From Burkholderiales bacterium RIFCSPHIGHO2_12_FULL_61_11 (GTDB lineage: Bacteria; Pseudomonadota; Gammaproteobacteria; Burkholderiales; Burkholderiaceae_C), in the NCBI GenBank assembly GCA_001770785.1, contig MERZ01000116.1, forward strand, positions 8,844 through 16,284: a stretch of DNA of 7,441 bases, written 5' to 3'. Position 1 is the first letter of the stretch. Each line of letters starts with the position of its first letter. Below are positions 1-5,416 of this stretch, in pieces. The translations under genes were made by a program, and so were the position numbers. A model generated the notes under the pieces. It was not told the origin of the DNA. It saw nothing but the letters and a program-made list of their open reading frames with translations, and made no database searches.

Positions 1-311
1 TACCCAGACAGGATGGCAAGGGTCGCTATGCCGCAGTCGAAATCATGTTGAACTCACCGCTGATTTCCGACATGATCTTCAAGGGCGAAGTGCTTGAGAT
101 CAAGGAGATCATGAAGAAAAGCCGCAACCTGGGCATGCAGACCTTCGACCAGGCGCTGTTTGACGCCTTCGAAAGCAATCTCATCACCTATGAAGACGCC
201 CTGCGCAATGCCGATTCGGTGAACGATCTGCGGCTGCAGATCAAGCTCAATTCGCAGCGCGCCAAGTCGACGGACCTGGCAGCAGGCACAGAGAATTTCG
301 CCATTGTCTAG
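1..311 (+). CDS. pilU: PilU, type IV pilus retraction ATPase (3' end only)
   Basis: This is the last 102 or so codons of a gene that begins before the window. The reading frame starts at base 3 and runs without a stop to TAG at 309-311. PilU is a hexameric PilT-like ATPase at the inner-membrane base of the type IV pilus that helps PilT power pilus retraction and twitching motility. Visible here are the C-terminal helices of the secretion-ATPase fold: an AVEIMLNSPLISDMIFKGE segment, the NLGMQTFDQAL helix, and the end ADSVNDLRLQIKLNSQRA. That last segment matches PilU rather than PilT, whose tail is different. The Walker motifs lie upstream and are not visible. The next gene starts 30 bases downstream on the same strand, so co-transcription is possible. 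Family assignment is from recognition of this C-terminus; PilT-like paralogues are the only real alternative. Confidence 0.9.
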   Translation, partial: PRQDGKGRYAAVEIMLNSPLISDMIFKGEVLEIKEIMKKSRNLGMQTFDQALFDAFESNLITYEDALRNADSVNDLRLQIKLNSQRAKSTDLAAGTENFAIV

Positions 312-341
312 GCGCCAACCTCCCAACCCCCAAACTCCATT

Positions 342-1256
342 ATGTCCAGTACAAATTCAAAAATCTACGAAGCTTGCACACCACGCCATGTCGCCTTTCT
401 GGGCCTTGGCGTCATGGGTTACCCCATGGCTGGCCATCTGGCACTGGCTGGCCATCAGGTCACGGTGTACAACCGAAGCGCCGCCAGGTCAGCCGCATGG
501 TGCGCCGAATTTGCGACATCCAGCGCGCCGGCACGCGCCGACACGCCGCGACTGGCTTCGGCCGATGCCGACATCGTGTTTTGCTGCGTCGGCAACGACG
601 ATGACCTGCGCTCGGTCACCCTGGGCGCGGACGGTGCGTTTGCCGGCATGAAGCCCGGCGCCCTGTTTGTAGACCACACCACCGCGTCGGCCAATGTCGC
701 GCGCGAACTCTATACGGCCGCAAAAAACATCGGACTTCATTTCATCGATGCACCGTTGTCTGGCGGTCAGGCGGGCGCCCAGAACGGCGCGCTCACGGTC
801 ATGTGCGGCGGCGACGCCGCAGCGTTCGAGGCCGTCAAGCCGGTCGGCATGGCTTTTTCAAAGGCCTTCACGCTGATGGGTGAAAGCGGCGCCGGCCAGC
901 TCACCAAGATGGTCAACCAGATCTGCATTGCAGGACTGGTGCAGGGCCTGAGCGAAGCGGTGGCGTTTGGCCAGAATGCCGGGCTGGACCTGAACCAGGT
1001 GCTGGACGTGATCGGCAAGGGTGCCGCGCAAAGCTGGCAGCTCGACAACCGCGGAAAAACCATGGTGGCCGACAAATTTGATTTCGGCTTTGCGGTTGAC
1101 TGGATGCGCAAGGATCTGGGGCTGGCGCTGGACGAAGCCAGGCGCAATGGCGCCCGTCTGCCCGTCACGGCCCTGGTGGACCAGTTCTATGCGGATGTGC
1201 AGGCCATGGGCGGCCAGCGCTGGGATAGCTCCAGCCTGATCAAGCGCCTGAAGTAG
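342..1256 (+). CDS. NAD(P)-dependent beta-hydroxyacid dehydrogenase (3-hydroxyisobutyrate dehydrogenase family)
   Basis: A complete 304-residue soluble enzyme, the usual length for this family, which oxidises beta-hydroxyacids such as 3-hydroxyisobutyrate or tartronate semialdehyde relatives with NAD(P). The Rossmann nucleotide motif GLGVMGYPMA is at residues 21-30 and is followed by GHQVTVYNR (37-45). The substrate loop DAPLSGG is at 136-142, and the catalytic lysine is K189 in GQLTKMVNQ (185-193), with the conserved Asn at 192. The C-terminal helical domain carries KDLGLALDEA (257-266). The ATG at 342 leaves a 20-residue lead before the Rossmann fold. No clear Shine-Dalgarno sequence precedes it, so the start is not firmly fixed. 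It lies 30 bases behind pilU and may ride on the pil transcript. The exact substrate cannot be read from the sequence. Confidence 0.93.
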   Translation: MSSTNSKIYEACTPRHVAFLGLGVMGYPMAGHLALAGHQVTVYNRSAARSAAWCAEFATSSAPARADTPRLASADADIVFCCVGNDDDLRSVTLGADGAFAGMKPGALFVDHTTASANVARELYTAAKNIGLHFIDAPLSGGQAGAQNGALTVMCGGDAAAFEAVKPVGMAFSKAFTLMGESGAGQLTKMVNQICIAGLVQGLSEAVAFGQNAGLDLNQVLDVIGKGAAQSWQLDNRGKTMVADKFDFGFAVDWMRKDLGLALDEARRNGARLPVTALVDQFYADVQAMGGQRWDSSSLIKRLK

Positions 1257-1271
1257 GCCGCCAGCAGACTT

Positions 1272-1296
1272 CAGCCGCCCAATGGTTTGGCGGCTG
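1272..1296. terminator. Hairpin between convergent genes, probable bidirectional terminator
   Basis: CAGCCGCC at 1272-1279 pairs perfectly with GGCGGCTG at 1289-1296 around a 9-base loop, in the 44-base gap between the dehydrogenase stop and the lipoprotein stop. There is no T tract on either side, so intrinsic termination may be weak. The placement between convergent genes is the main support. Confidence 0.6.
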
Positions 1297-1300
1297 CGGC

Positions 1301-1936
1301 TTACCGTTTGGTCGGTGCGGACAGCGAGCCTGCGAGCTCTTCCTCGCTGATGATCTCGAAAATCCGTACCACCTTTTCGACCCCATTTGTTCCGCGAACC
1401 ACGGCCGTGGCGCGGTCTGCCTCGCGCTGCGTCACCCGTCCCATCAGGTAGGTGGTGCCCCGCTCGGTGACGACCTTGAAAGCATTGGAATGCAAGTCCC
1501 GGGCATCCAGCAGCCTGGCCTTGACGTTGCCCGTCACCAGGACATCCGATGAACGCTCGCGCAGGCCGGAGTTGCCCATGACGGCCAACTCGTTGACCAC
1601 GGATTTCACATTTTCAATCCGTGAAACGATCTGCTCGACCAGCTGCTTGTCCTGTGCACTGGGCACTTCGCCCGTCAGCAGCACCTGCCGGTTGTAGCTG
1701 GTCAGGTTCACATGGACCCGATCACCCACGTTGCTGCGAATCCGGCTGAGGGCGCGCAACTCGATCCCCTCGTCTTCAAGCTGGGCACCGGTCGTGCGGC
1801 GGTCGGTGGCGAACAGAGAGCCTCCCGCAACGGCGGCGCCGCCCACCACAAGCGGAACACAGGCCGTCAGTGCGCCAGAGAGCAAAGCCGCCGCGGCCAG
1901 CGACAAAGCCAGCCTTTTCATCACAACATGTTTCAT
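1301..1936 (-). CDS. dolP: Outer-membrane lipoprotein with two BON domains (DolP/YraP)
   Basis: A 211-residue lipoprotein. Residues 1-26 form a lipoprotein signal peptide: charged start, hydrophobic stretch, lipobox LTAC at 23-26 with Cys26 as the lipidated residue. Val27 follows instead of Asp, which favours outer-membrane sorting. A short Gly/Ala-rich linker with FATDRRT (42-48) leads into two BON domains at roughly 54-119 and 131-196. The second contains YLMGRVTQREAD (163-174), very like the corresponding stretch of E. coli DolP. In E. coli DolP binds anionic phospholipid and supports envelope integrity and lipoprotein quality control, and its gene also follows diaA. The ATG at 1934-1936 is preferred over the internal Met6 because AGGA lies nine bases upstream of it. 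The start overlaps the diaA stop in an ATGA, indicating translational coupling. Confidence 0.9.
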   Translation of the reverse strand: MKHVVMKRLALSLAAAALLSGALTACVPLVVGGAAVAGGSLFATDRRTTGAQLEDEGIELRALSRIRSNVGDRVHVNLTSYNRQVLLTGEVPSAQDKQLVEQIVSRIENVKSVVNELAVMGNSGLRERSSDVLVTGNVKARLLDARDLHSNAFKVVTERGTTYLMGRVTQREADRATAVVRGTNGVEKVVRIFEIISEEELAGSLSAPTKR

Positions 1937-2532
1937 ACTGAAGATTCCTGATCACCAAGTAACTGGGTGTCCACACCGTCGCAAATACAGTGAAGGACGA
2001 GAAGATGCACCTCCTGGATGCGCGCGGTTCGATCATGCGGCACGCAAATATGCACATCGGTTTCGCGCAGGGCGTGAGTCATTTTGCCGCCGCCCTTGCC
2101 GGTGAGGGCCACCACGGTCATCTCGCGCTCATGAGCGGCTTCGATGGCCGCCAGCACATTGGCCGAGTTGCCGCTGGTACTCATTGCCAGCAGTACGTCG
2201 CCAGCGCCGCCGAGGGCACGGACCTGCTTGGAAAAAATCACGCTGAAATCGTAATCGTTGGCAATCGCCGTGATGATGGAGCTGTCGGTGGTCAGGGCAA
2301 TGGCGCCGAGCTCGGGCCGCTCGCGCTCATAGCGACCGACAAATTCAGCGGCGAAGTGTTGGGCATCGGCCGCCGAGCCGCCGTTGCCGCAGGCCAATAC
2401 CTTGCCACCACTGGTGACACTGGCCAGAATGGCTTGCACCGCGGCAGCGATGGGTTTGGACAGAACTTGCGCCGCCTGATATTTCAGATCGGCGCTGTCG
2501 ATAAATTGCTGTGCAATACGTTGTTCGGGCAT
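1933..2532 (-). CDS. diaA: SIS-domain protein, DiaA-like / phosphoheptose isomerase-like
   Basis: A 199-residue single-SIS-domain protein starting MPEQRIAQQF. It carries the sugar-phosphate-binding motifs GNGGSAADAQH (49-59), STSGNSANV (118-126) and RTARIQEVH (168-176). Two homologues fit: DiaA, a tetramer that binds DnaA and promotes replication initiation, and GmhA, which isomerises sedoheptulose 7-phosphate for LPS heptose synthesis. Position immediately before dolP, as in E. coli yraO-yraP, favours DiaA. However, Glu63 and His181 align with GmhA catalytic Glu65 and His180, which E. coli DiaA lacks, while the GmhA Asp169 position is Ala170 as in DiaA. The frame stays open further upstream to 2613, but homology begins at the ATG at 2530-2532, so that start is chosen. 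It has no Shine-Dalgarno sequence. The stop overlaps the dolP start by four bases. Symbol given by synteny; biochemical role uncertain. Confidence 0.85.
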   Translation of the reverse strand: MPEQRIAQQFIDSADLKYQAAQVLSKPIAAAVQAILASVTSGGKVLACGNGGSAADAQHFAAEFVGRYERERPELGAIALTTDSSIITAIANDYDFSVIFSKQVRALGGAGDVLLAMSTSGNSANVLAAIEAAHEREMTVVALTGKGGGKMTHALRETDVHICVPHDRTARIQEVHLLVLHCICDGVDTQLLGDQESSV

Positions 2533-2844
2533 GCGCCAATGATACCGGGTCGGGGTGAAGGCTCGCGTCGACAGGGGCTTGCACCCGAAACGCAGGGCAA
2601 GGCCTGCTTGCAAAATCCGTCCGAATCAGGGGGCTCGAGGCCCGTTCGAGAATAGGTTGTGCATTTGGCCGTCGGATTCGGGATGCGATGCTAGTGCAGT
2701 TGCAGGGACTCCTCACGAAGTCAAGCACAGTTTGGATTTATTTTTCCTTGATTAGAATTGCCGACGTGGCTCCCGCCAAACCGGCTCGCATTGGCAGGGT
2801 AACGGCCGGATTTAGGATGATCCTACGGGTGGCGAAAACCCGCG
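2533..2844. other. Gene-free stretch with short inverted repeats
   Basis: No reading frame here resembles a known protein on either strand. Visible structure: GCAAG/CTTGC (2597-2601 with 2607-2611); CTCGA/TCGAG (2634-2638 with 2646-2650), itself nested inside CCGAATC/GATTCGG (2621-2627 with 2675-2681); an 11-base palindrome AGGATGATCCT (2814-2824); and CGGGT/ACCCG (2826-2830 with 2838-2842). An AT-rich run sits at about 2730-2758. In E. coli the gene upstream of diaA is yraN, and no trace of it is recognisable here. The stretch leads directly into a broken recombinase, so it may be the scar of an old integration. Confidence 0.5.
2539..2544 (-). promoter_or_regulatory. Possible -10 box for a leaderless diaA-dolP transcript
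   Basis: On the minus strand TATCAT (5 of 6 to TATAAT) ends seven bases before the diaA ATG, which itself has no Shine-Dalgarno sequence. A -10 box here would put the transcription start at or next to the start codon. I see no convincing -35 box at the normal distance, so this is tentative. Confidence 0.35.
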
Positions 2845-2985
2845 GTGCAGAGACTCTGGTTTGTTCTTGATTTTGCGTACTCCACTGGCTTGCGCGATGG
2901 GGAGTCGGTTGGGGCCACACTGAGAGCCATCACGACCGATTGCCATCGACCGCAAGAAGATGGCTTTGGACACCTGCGAGTGAGG
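2845..2985 (+). pseudogene. Fragment of a tyrosine recombinase (phage-type integrase)
   Basis: About 45 codons in one frame read LDFAYSTGLRDGESVGATL and then continue to a GFGHLRV segment. This matches the start of the tyrosine-recombinase catalytic domain, where the TGLR arginine is the first residue of the Arg-His-Arg-Tyr set and the following segment is usually E(L/F)VGATL...HLxVxGKG. The GTG at 2845 is only the first start-like codon in frame; TGA at 2818 and TAA at 2800 close the frame upstream. Nothing after about 2985 continues the domain, so the second Arg, His and Tyr are absent and the product cannot be active. It is probably the relic of an integrated element. The match is short, so an intact unrelated small protein cannot be fully excluded. 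Confidence 0.6.
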
Positions 2986-3098
2986 CCTGTTTCATGGGAA
3001 GAGAATTCCAGGCAACACTTGAATTGCCATGCAATAGGCTCCTCAATCTCGCAGAACAATGACTGCGGGTGTATTCATCATTCCAAGAATTAAAAGTT
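2986..3098. other. Intergenic stretch with no recognisable gene
   Basis: This follows the recombinase fragment. Its only visible structure is a weak inverted repeat, GGCAA/TTGCC, around 3011-3028. No coding similarity is seen on either strand. Confidence 0.4.
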
Positions 3099-3117
3099 CG
3101 ACGCTCAGGGAGCGTCG
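3085..3117 (-). terminator. Rho-independent terminator overlapping the nitronate monooxygenase stop
   Basis: On the minus strand CGACGCTC (3117-3110) pairs perfectly with GAGCGTCG (3106-3099) around a three-base loop, followed by AACTTTTAATTCTT. The TGA stop (3107-3105) lies at the loop and the start of the second arm, so the last codons of the gene form half of the terminator. Confidence 0.7.
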
Positions 3118-4082
3118 CTCCCGTGGCGCTTGAGAAGAAGCGCTGCATCGGTTGCCATCCATTGGATTATTTCAGCGGCTGGTTCGATGTTGTGGACCAG
3201 TCCTGCGGCTTCACCAAACCAAACGCAGGTATTTTCCGTGTTACCATCGCTAAAGGCCTGTCGATAGCGTGGGCCTTCAATGGACGCACTTTTCTCCAGT
3301 GCATCTTCGCGGCCATGCCATCGAGTCGTGAATGAGTTTCGAGCGATTCTTGCGGTCAAACCAACTGGCCAAGGAATCTGCCGAGCTATATCGGCAACCC
3401 TTGTGCGCAAAGTGCTATCGCCGTTTGCTTCAACAATCAATTTGTGATGGTTCCCATGCACGAGTGCCTCGTTTGAGGCCCACAGGCGCGTTCCAACCAA
3501 TACGCCGTCAGCACCGAGCATCAACGCCGCAGCAAGACCACGTCCGTCTGCAATTCCACCAGCCGCAAGCAAAAGTGTGTTCGGTGAATTTTCATAAAGA
3601 AAATCCGCTGTTTCCGGCACAAAACTCAGGGTTCCGCGCAGCGCACCATGACCACCTGCTTCGCTGCCCTGTGCAACGATGATGTCTGCGCCGACATCCA
3701 CCGCATCCATGACATGGTCCATATCTTGACACTGGCAAATGAGCGTTGCCCCAATGCTGCGGATGTCATCAATGAATGGCCGAGGGTCACCAAAGGACAG
3801 CATCACTGCCGCAGGTCGGTATTTCAAAACATCGGTCAGCACCGATCGTGATTTCCGAAGTGACCACGATATAAAACCGACACCGACACGTTGTCCACCT
3901 GCAGCCTCAAACTGTTCGTTGAGCCAACCTGGGTCTCCATAACCACCACCAATCAAGCCCAAGCCACCTGCATGGCTAACTGCGGCGGCTAGCGCACCAC
4001 CGCCAGCAAAGGCCATCGGAGCTGAAATGATTGGATGGCGGAGATTGAGGGCGCGGGTCAGTCTGGTGGTAAGCATAGTCAT
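3105..4082 (-). CDS. Nitronate monooxygenase (2-nitropropane dioxygenase family)
   Basis: A 325-residue FMN-dependent TIM-barrel enzyme. Family members oxidise propionate-3-nitronate or other alkyl nitronates to carbonyl compounds plus nitrite or nitrate, a detoxification role in the cytoplasm. Motifs in order: PIISAPMA (17-24) at the first strand; QGSEAGGHG (138-146), whose His145 should be the catalytic base; AAGGIADGRG (173-182); and GADGVLVGTRL (190-200) for FMN phosphate binding. The frame is open to 4193, but the ATG at 4080-4082 is chosen because AGGA lies seven bases upstream and barrel homology begins immediately. Three hand-counted 60-base lines give about 47-55% GC, against about 63-73% in lines from the dehydrogenase and repressor genes, suggesting a separate origin. 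It is divergent from the stress-protein gene, 143 bases away. The preferred substrate is unknown; some relatives are annotated enoyl-ACP reductases. Confidence 0.9.
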   Translation of the reverse strand: MTMLTTRLTRALNLRHPIISAPMAFAGGGALAAAVSHAGGLGLIGGGYGDPGWLNEQFEAAGGQRVGVGFISWSLRKSRSVLTDVLKYRPAAVMLSFGDPRPFIDDIRSIGATLICQCQDMDHVMDAVDVGADIIVAQGSEAGGHGALRGTLSFVPETADFLYENSPNTLLLAAGGIADGRGLAAALMLGADGVLVGTRLWASNEALVHGNHHKLIVEANGDSTLRTRVADIARQIPWPVGLTARIARNSFTTRWHGREDALEKSASIEGPRYRQAFSDGNTENTCVWFGEAAGLVHNIEPAAEIIQWMATDAALLLKRHGSDAP

Positions 4083-4225
4083 CTTTGGTTCCTGTCGTGG
4101 CAGTTGTAAACATTTGACCAAGTGCCGATGCGCTAACTTTACATTTTTGGCGGGTTGGGCAAAATTAGCCAAATAATTTACTTCGTTTGACAATTTTCAC
4201 TTCACCAAAACCAAGGAAAAAGGTC
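4083..4225. promoter_or_regulatory. AT-rich divergent control region
   Basis: This 143-base gap separates two divergent genes and should hold promoters for both. It contains an AT-rich core with an imperfect inverted repeat, TTGGGC-AAAATTA-GCCAA (about 4155-4172), which could bind a regulator. TTGACC (4114-4119) and TTGACA (4187-4192) look like -35 boxes, but neither has a -10 box at the right spacing, so I do not assign exact promoters. Confidence 0.4.
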
Positions 4226-4669
4226 ATGTACCAACGCATCCTCATCGCGACCGACGGCTCCGCACTTTCCAAGAAAGCCGTCAGCAGCGGGATCGCGCTG
4301 GCCGCAATCACGGCCGCGCAAATCGTGGCAATCAAGGTCATTCCGCACTATCCTGTTAGTTATTCTGACGGGGGCGTGGCCGTGTGTGAGCAGGATGTGG
4401 CCAAGACTGAAAAACAATGGGCTGAAGCCGCGCAAACCGTAGTGGATGGTGTAAAAGCCGAGGCCGAGGCCAGCGGCGTCAAGGCCAAAGCGGTGATCAT
4501 CGAGTCAGACTTCATCGCCGAAGCCATCATTGCCGCGGCCAAGAACCACAATTGCGACCTGATCGTGATGGCCTCACATGGCCGCCGCGGGATCAAGCAT
4601 TTGTTGTTGGGCGGTGAAACGCAGCACGTACTGACGCACTCGCACGTTCCAGTACTCGTTTTAAAGTAG
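4226..4669 (+). CDS. Universal stress protein, UspA family
   Basis: A 147-residue single Usp domain, the standard length. UspA-like proteins are small cytoplasmic alpha/beta dimers, many binding ATP, that raise survival under starvation or oxidative and membrane stress. The first strand and loop ILIATDGS (5-12) hold the conserved Asp10. The C-terminal part has SHGRRGIKHLLLGGETQHVL and ends VPVLVLK. In ATP-binding members the pattern is G-x-H-G, nine residues, then G-S/T. Here it reads A116-S-H-G119 then G129-G130, so two positions deviate and nucleotide binding is plausible but not certain. The ATG at 4226 is preferred over the in-frame ATG at 4187 because AAGGA (4213-4217) lies eight bases upstream and the domain begins at once. 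Function of the individual protein is not known. Confidence 0.93.
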   Translation: MYQRILIATDGSALSKKAVSSGIALAAITAAQIVAIKVIPHYPVSYSDGGVAVCEQDVAKTEKQWAEAAQTVVDGVKAEAEASGVKAKAVIIESDFIAEAIIAAAKNHNCDLIVMASHGRRGIKHLLLGGETQHVLTHSHVPVLVLK

Positions 4670-4780
4670 AAAGGCCTGCAACCAATAATGCACGGGCGCA
4701 AGCGGCCACTAACTTAATCGTAACCGAGCATCAAATCAGGTGAACTGGCTTCTGAATCGGTCACAAGGCTATGGCTGAGG

Positions 4781-4918
4781 TGCCGATGGCAAGAAGCGCC
4801 CCAAGCCGTGTACGCCGGTAGATTGCGCCTGCGCGTTACACCAAACCACAGCGCTAAGACGCTCACGGGGTTCGTGCAGGAAAACGTGCTGAAAGGAGCA
4901 GTGGCGCGCACCGATGAT
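4781..4918 (+). pseudogene. Fragment of an IS1595/ISXO2-type transposase
   Basis: An open frame from 4724 to the TGA at 4949-4951 has no ATG. Its central part reads GRLRLRVTPNHSAKTLTGF and then VQENV...GAVARTDD. This fits the ISXO2-like DDE domain, where a GRxRLxV strand is followed by SAxTLxxFVxxNV and then the catalytic-Asp segment ending TD. The expected continuation (W/x-x-GY and the rest of the domain) is missing after 4918, where an IS3-type fragment on the other strand begins. Neither terminal inverted repeats nor the N-terminal zinc-ribbon part is visible. The call rests on remembered motif similarity over about 45 residues. Confidence 0.5.
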
Positions 4919-5043
4919 ACTGCCTTGGGCGCTTTGGCGCGTCCACGGTGAGCGGTTTGCCCTTGTGCCTGCGGCACACGGGTGAAACTGGACTCGCTGG
5001 TCAGGTACAAGCCCTCGTCGGCCAGCATGGGCACGATGCGCGC
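4918..5043 (-). pseudogene. Fragment of an IS3-family transposase (OrfB, N-terminal HTH part)
   Basis: On the minus strand the frame reads RIVPMLADEGLYLTSESSF and then a segment ending GQTAHRGRAKAPK. This is very like the pre-catalytic segment of IS3-family OrfB proteins, which typically run xIVPxLADEGxYxxSESxFYRVLR, then HRGRAKAP, then ATAPxQVWxWD. After ATAP the frame continues to 4714 but without the QVW-WD strand or any DDE residue, so the catalytic core is gone. A GTG at 5034 could start a 106-codon frame, but it lies inside the conserved segment and is not a real start. No inverted repeats or target duplication are visible. Confidence 0.6.
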
Positions 5044-5089
5044 ACCGCCTACCTCGGTGGCAGGAGGACGGCTAGATGATTTTCAGAAC

Positions 5090-5398
5090 CTATATAGACC
5101 ACCGCCAGAATGGCTCGTTGCCGCGGTTTAATCTCAAACTCATCCTTGTCGCTCGTTCTCGCCTTGGGCACAAAAGGTGACAATCGACTGCCAGCGCTCG
5201 ACCATGATGAAAGTCACTCAGCCGGGATTGCCGACCTCGTGAAATGAATTCAGACCGATCGGTAGTTGCGAAGCGTGGTCTAAGCCTTTTCACAGAAAGC
5301 CCTGACGCTCGAGGGCTGGCTGCCGCTGTGACCCAAGCGACGAAATCCTGCTCGCGATCCTCCCTGATGAAGCGCCGTATCAACACGATGCATTCCAT
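5090..5398 (-). pseudogene. Disrupted small monooxygenase-like gene (ABM fold), downstream of the hydrolase
   Basis: The gene has a good start: AAAGG lies seven bases before ATG 5398, which is 18 bases after the hydrolase stop. The first 21 or so codons read MECIVLIRRFIREDREQDF, a plausible first strand and helix of an ABM-type dimeric alpha/beta-barrel protein. The likeness then moves to another frame around 5341-5325, giving LPIGLNSFHEVGNPG and VTFIMVERWQS. That frame carries TGA codons at 5290-5292 and 5218-5220. Around 5180-5165 it moves again, ending with a strand-like TSDKDEFEIKPRQRAILAVV near 5100. Summed over the three frames this makes roughly 100 residues, the size of an ABM domain. 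At least two frameshifts and two stops mean no functional product. The family call is tentative: strand pattern and the ERWQS motif only. Confidence 0.45.
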
Positions 5399-5416
5399 GT
5401 AGACACCTTTGTGGAT

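Noticed and set aside
2533..2613. An N-terminal extension of the SIS protein to 2613
   Set aside because: The extra 27 residues have no family similarity, and homologues begin at the MPEQRIAQQF-like segment.
1990..2655. A 221-codon plus-strand frame antisense to the SIS-domain gene
   Set aside because: It mirrors a clear SIS protein on the minus strand, has no recognisable domain, and is a typical shadow frame in high-GC DNA.
2732..2758. A promoter made of TTGGAT and TAGAAT pointing into the recombinase fragment
   Set aside because: The spacer is only 15 bases and the sequence lies in a generally AT-rich run with no intact gene downstream.
2620..2760. A tRNA gene or tRNA 3' end as an integration target, suggested by TTCGAG near 2645
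   Set aside because: No cloverleaf, acceptor stem or CCA end could be drawn around it.
2738..3148. Short minus-strand frames of 60-78 codons around the recombinase fragment
   Set aside because: No ribosome sites, no recognisable motifs, and they mirror the recombinase frame or non-coding DNA.
4187..4192. A perfect TTGACA as a -35 box for the stress-protein gene
   Set aside because: The expected -10 position (4210-4215, ACCAAG) does not match and would overlap the ribosome site.
4083..4193. An N-terminal extension of the nitronate monooxygenase to 4193
   Set aside because: The internal ATG at 4082 has a good ribosome site and family homology begins there; the extension runs through the AT-rich control region.
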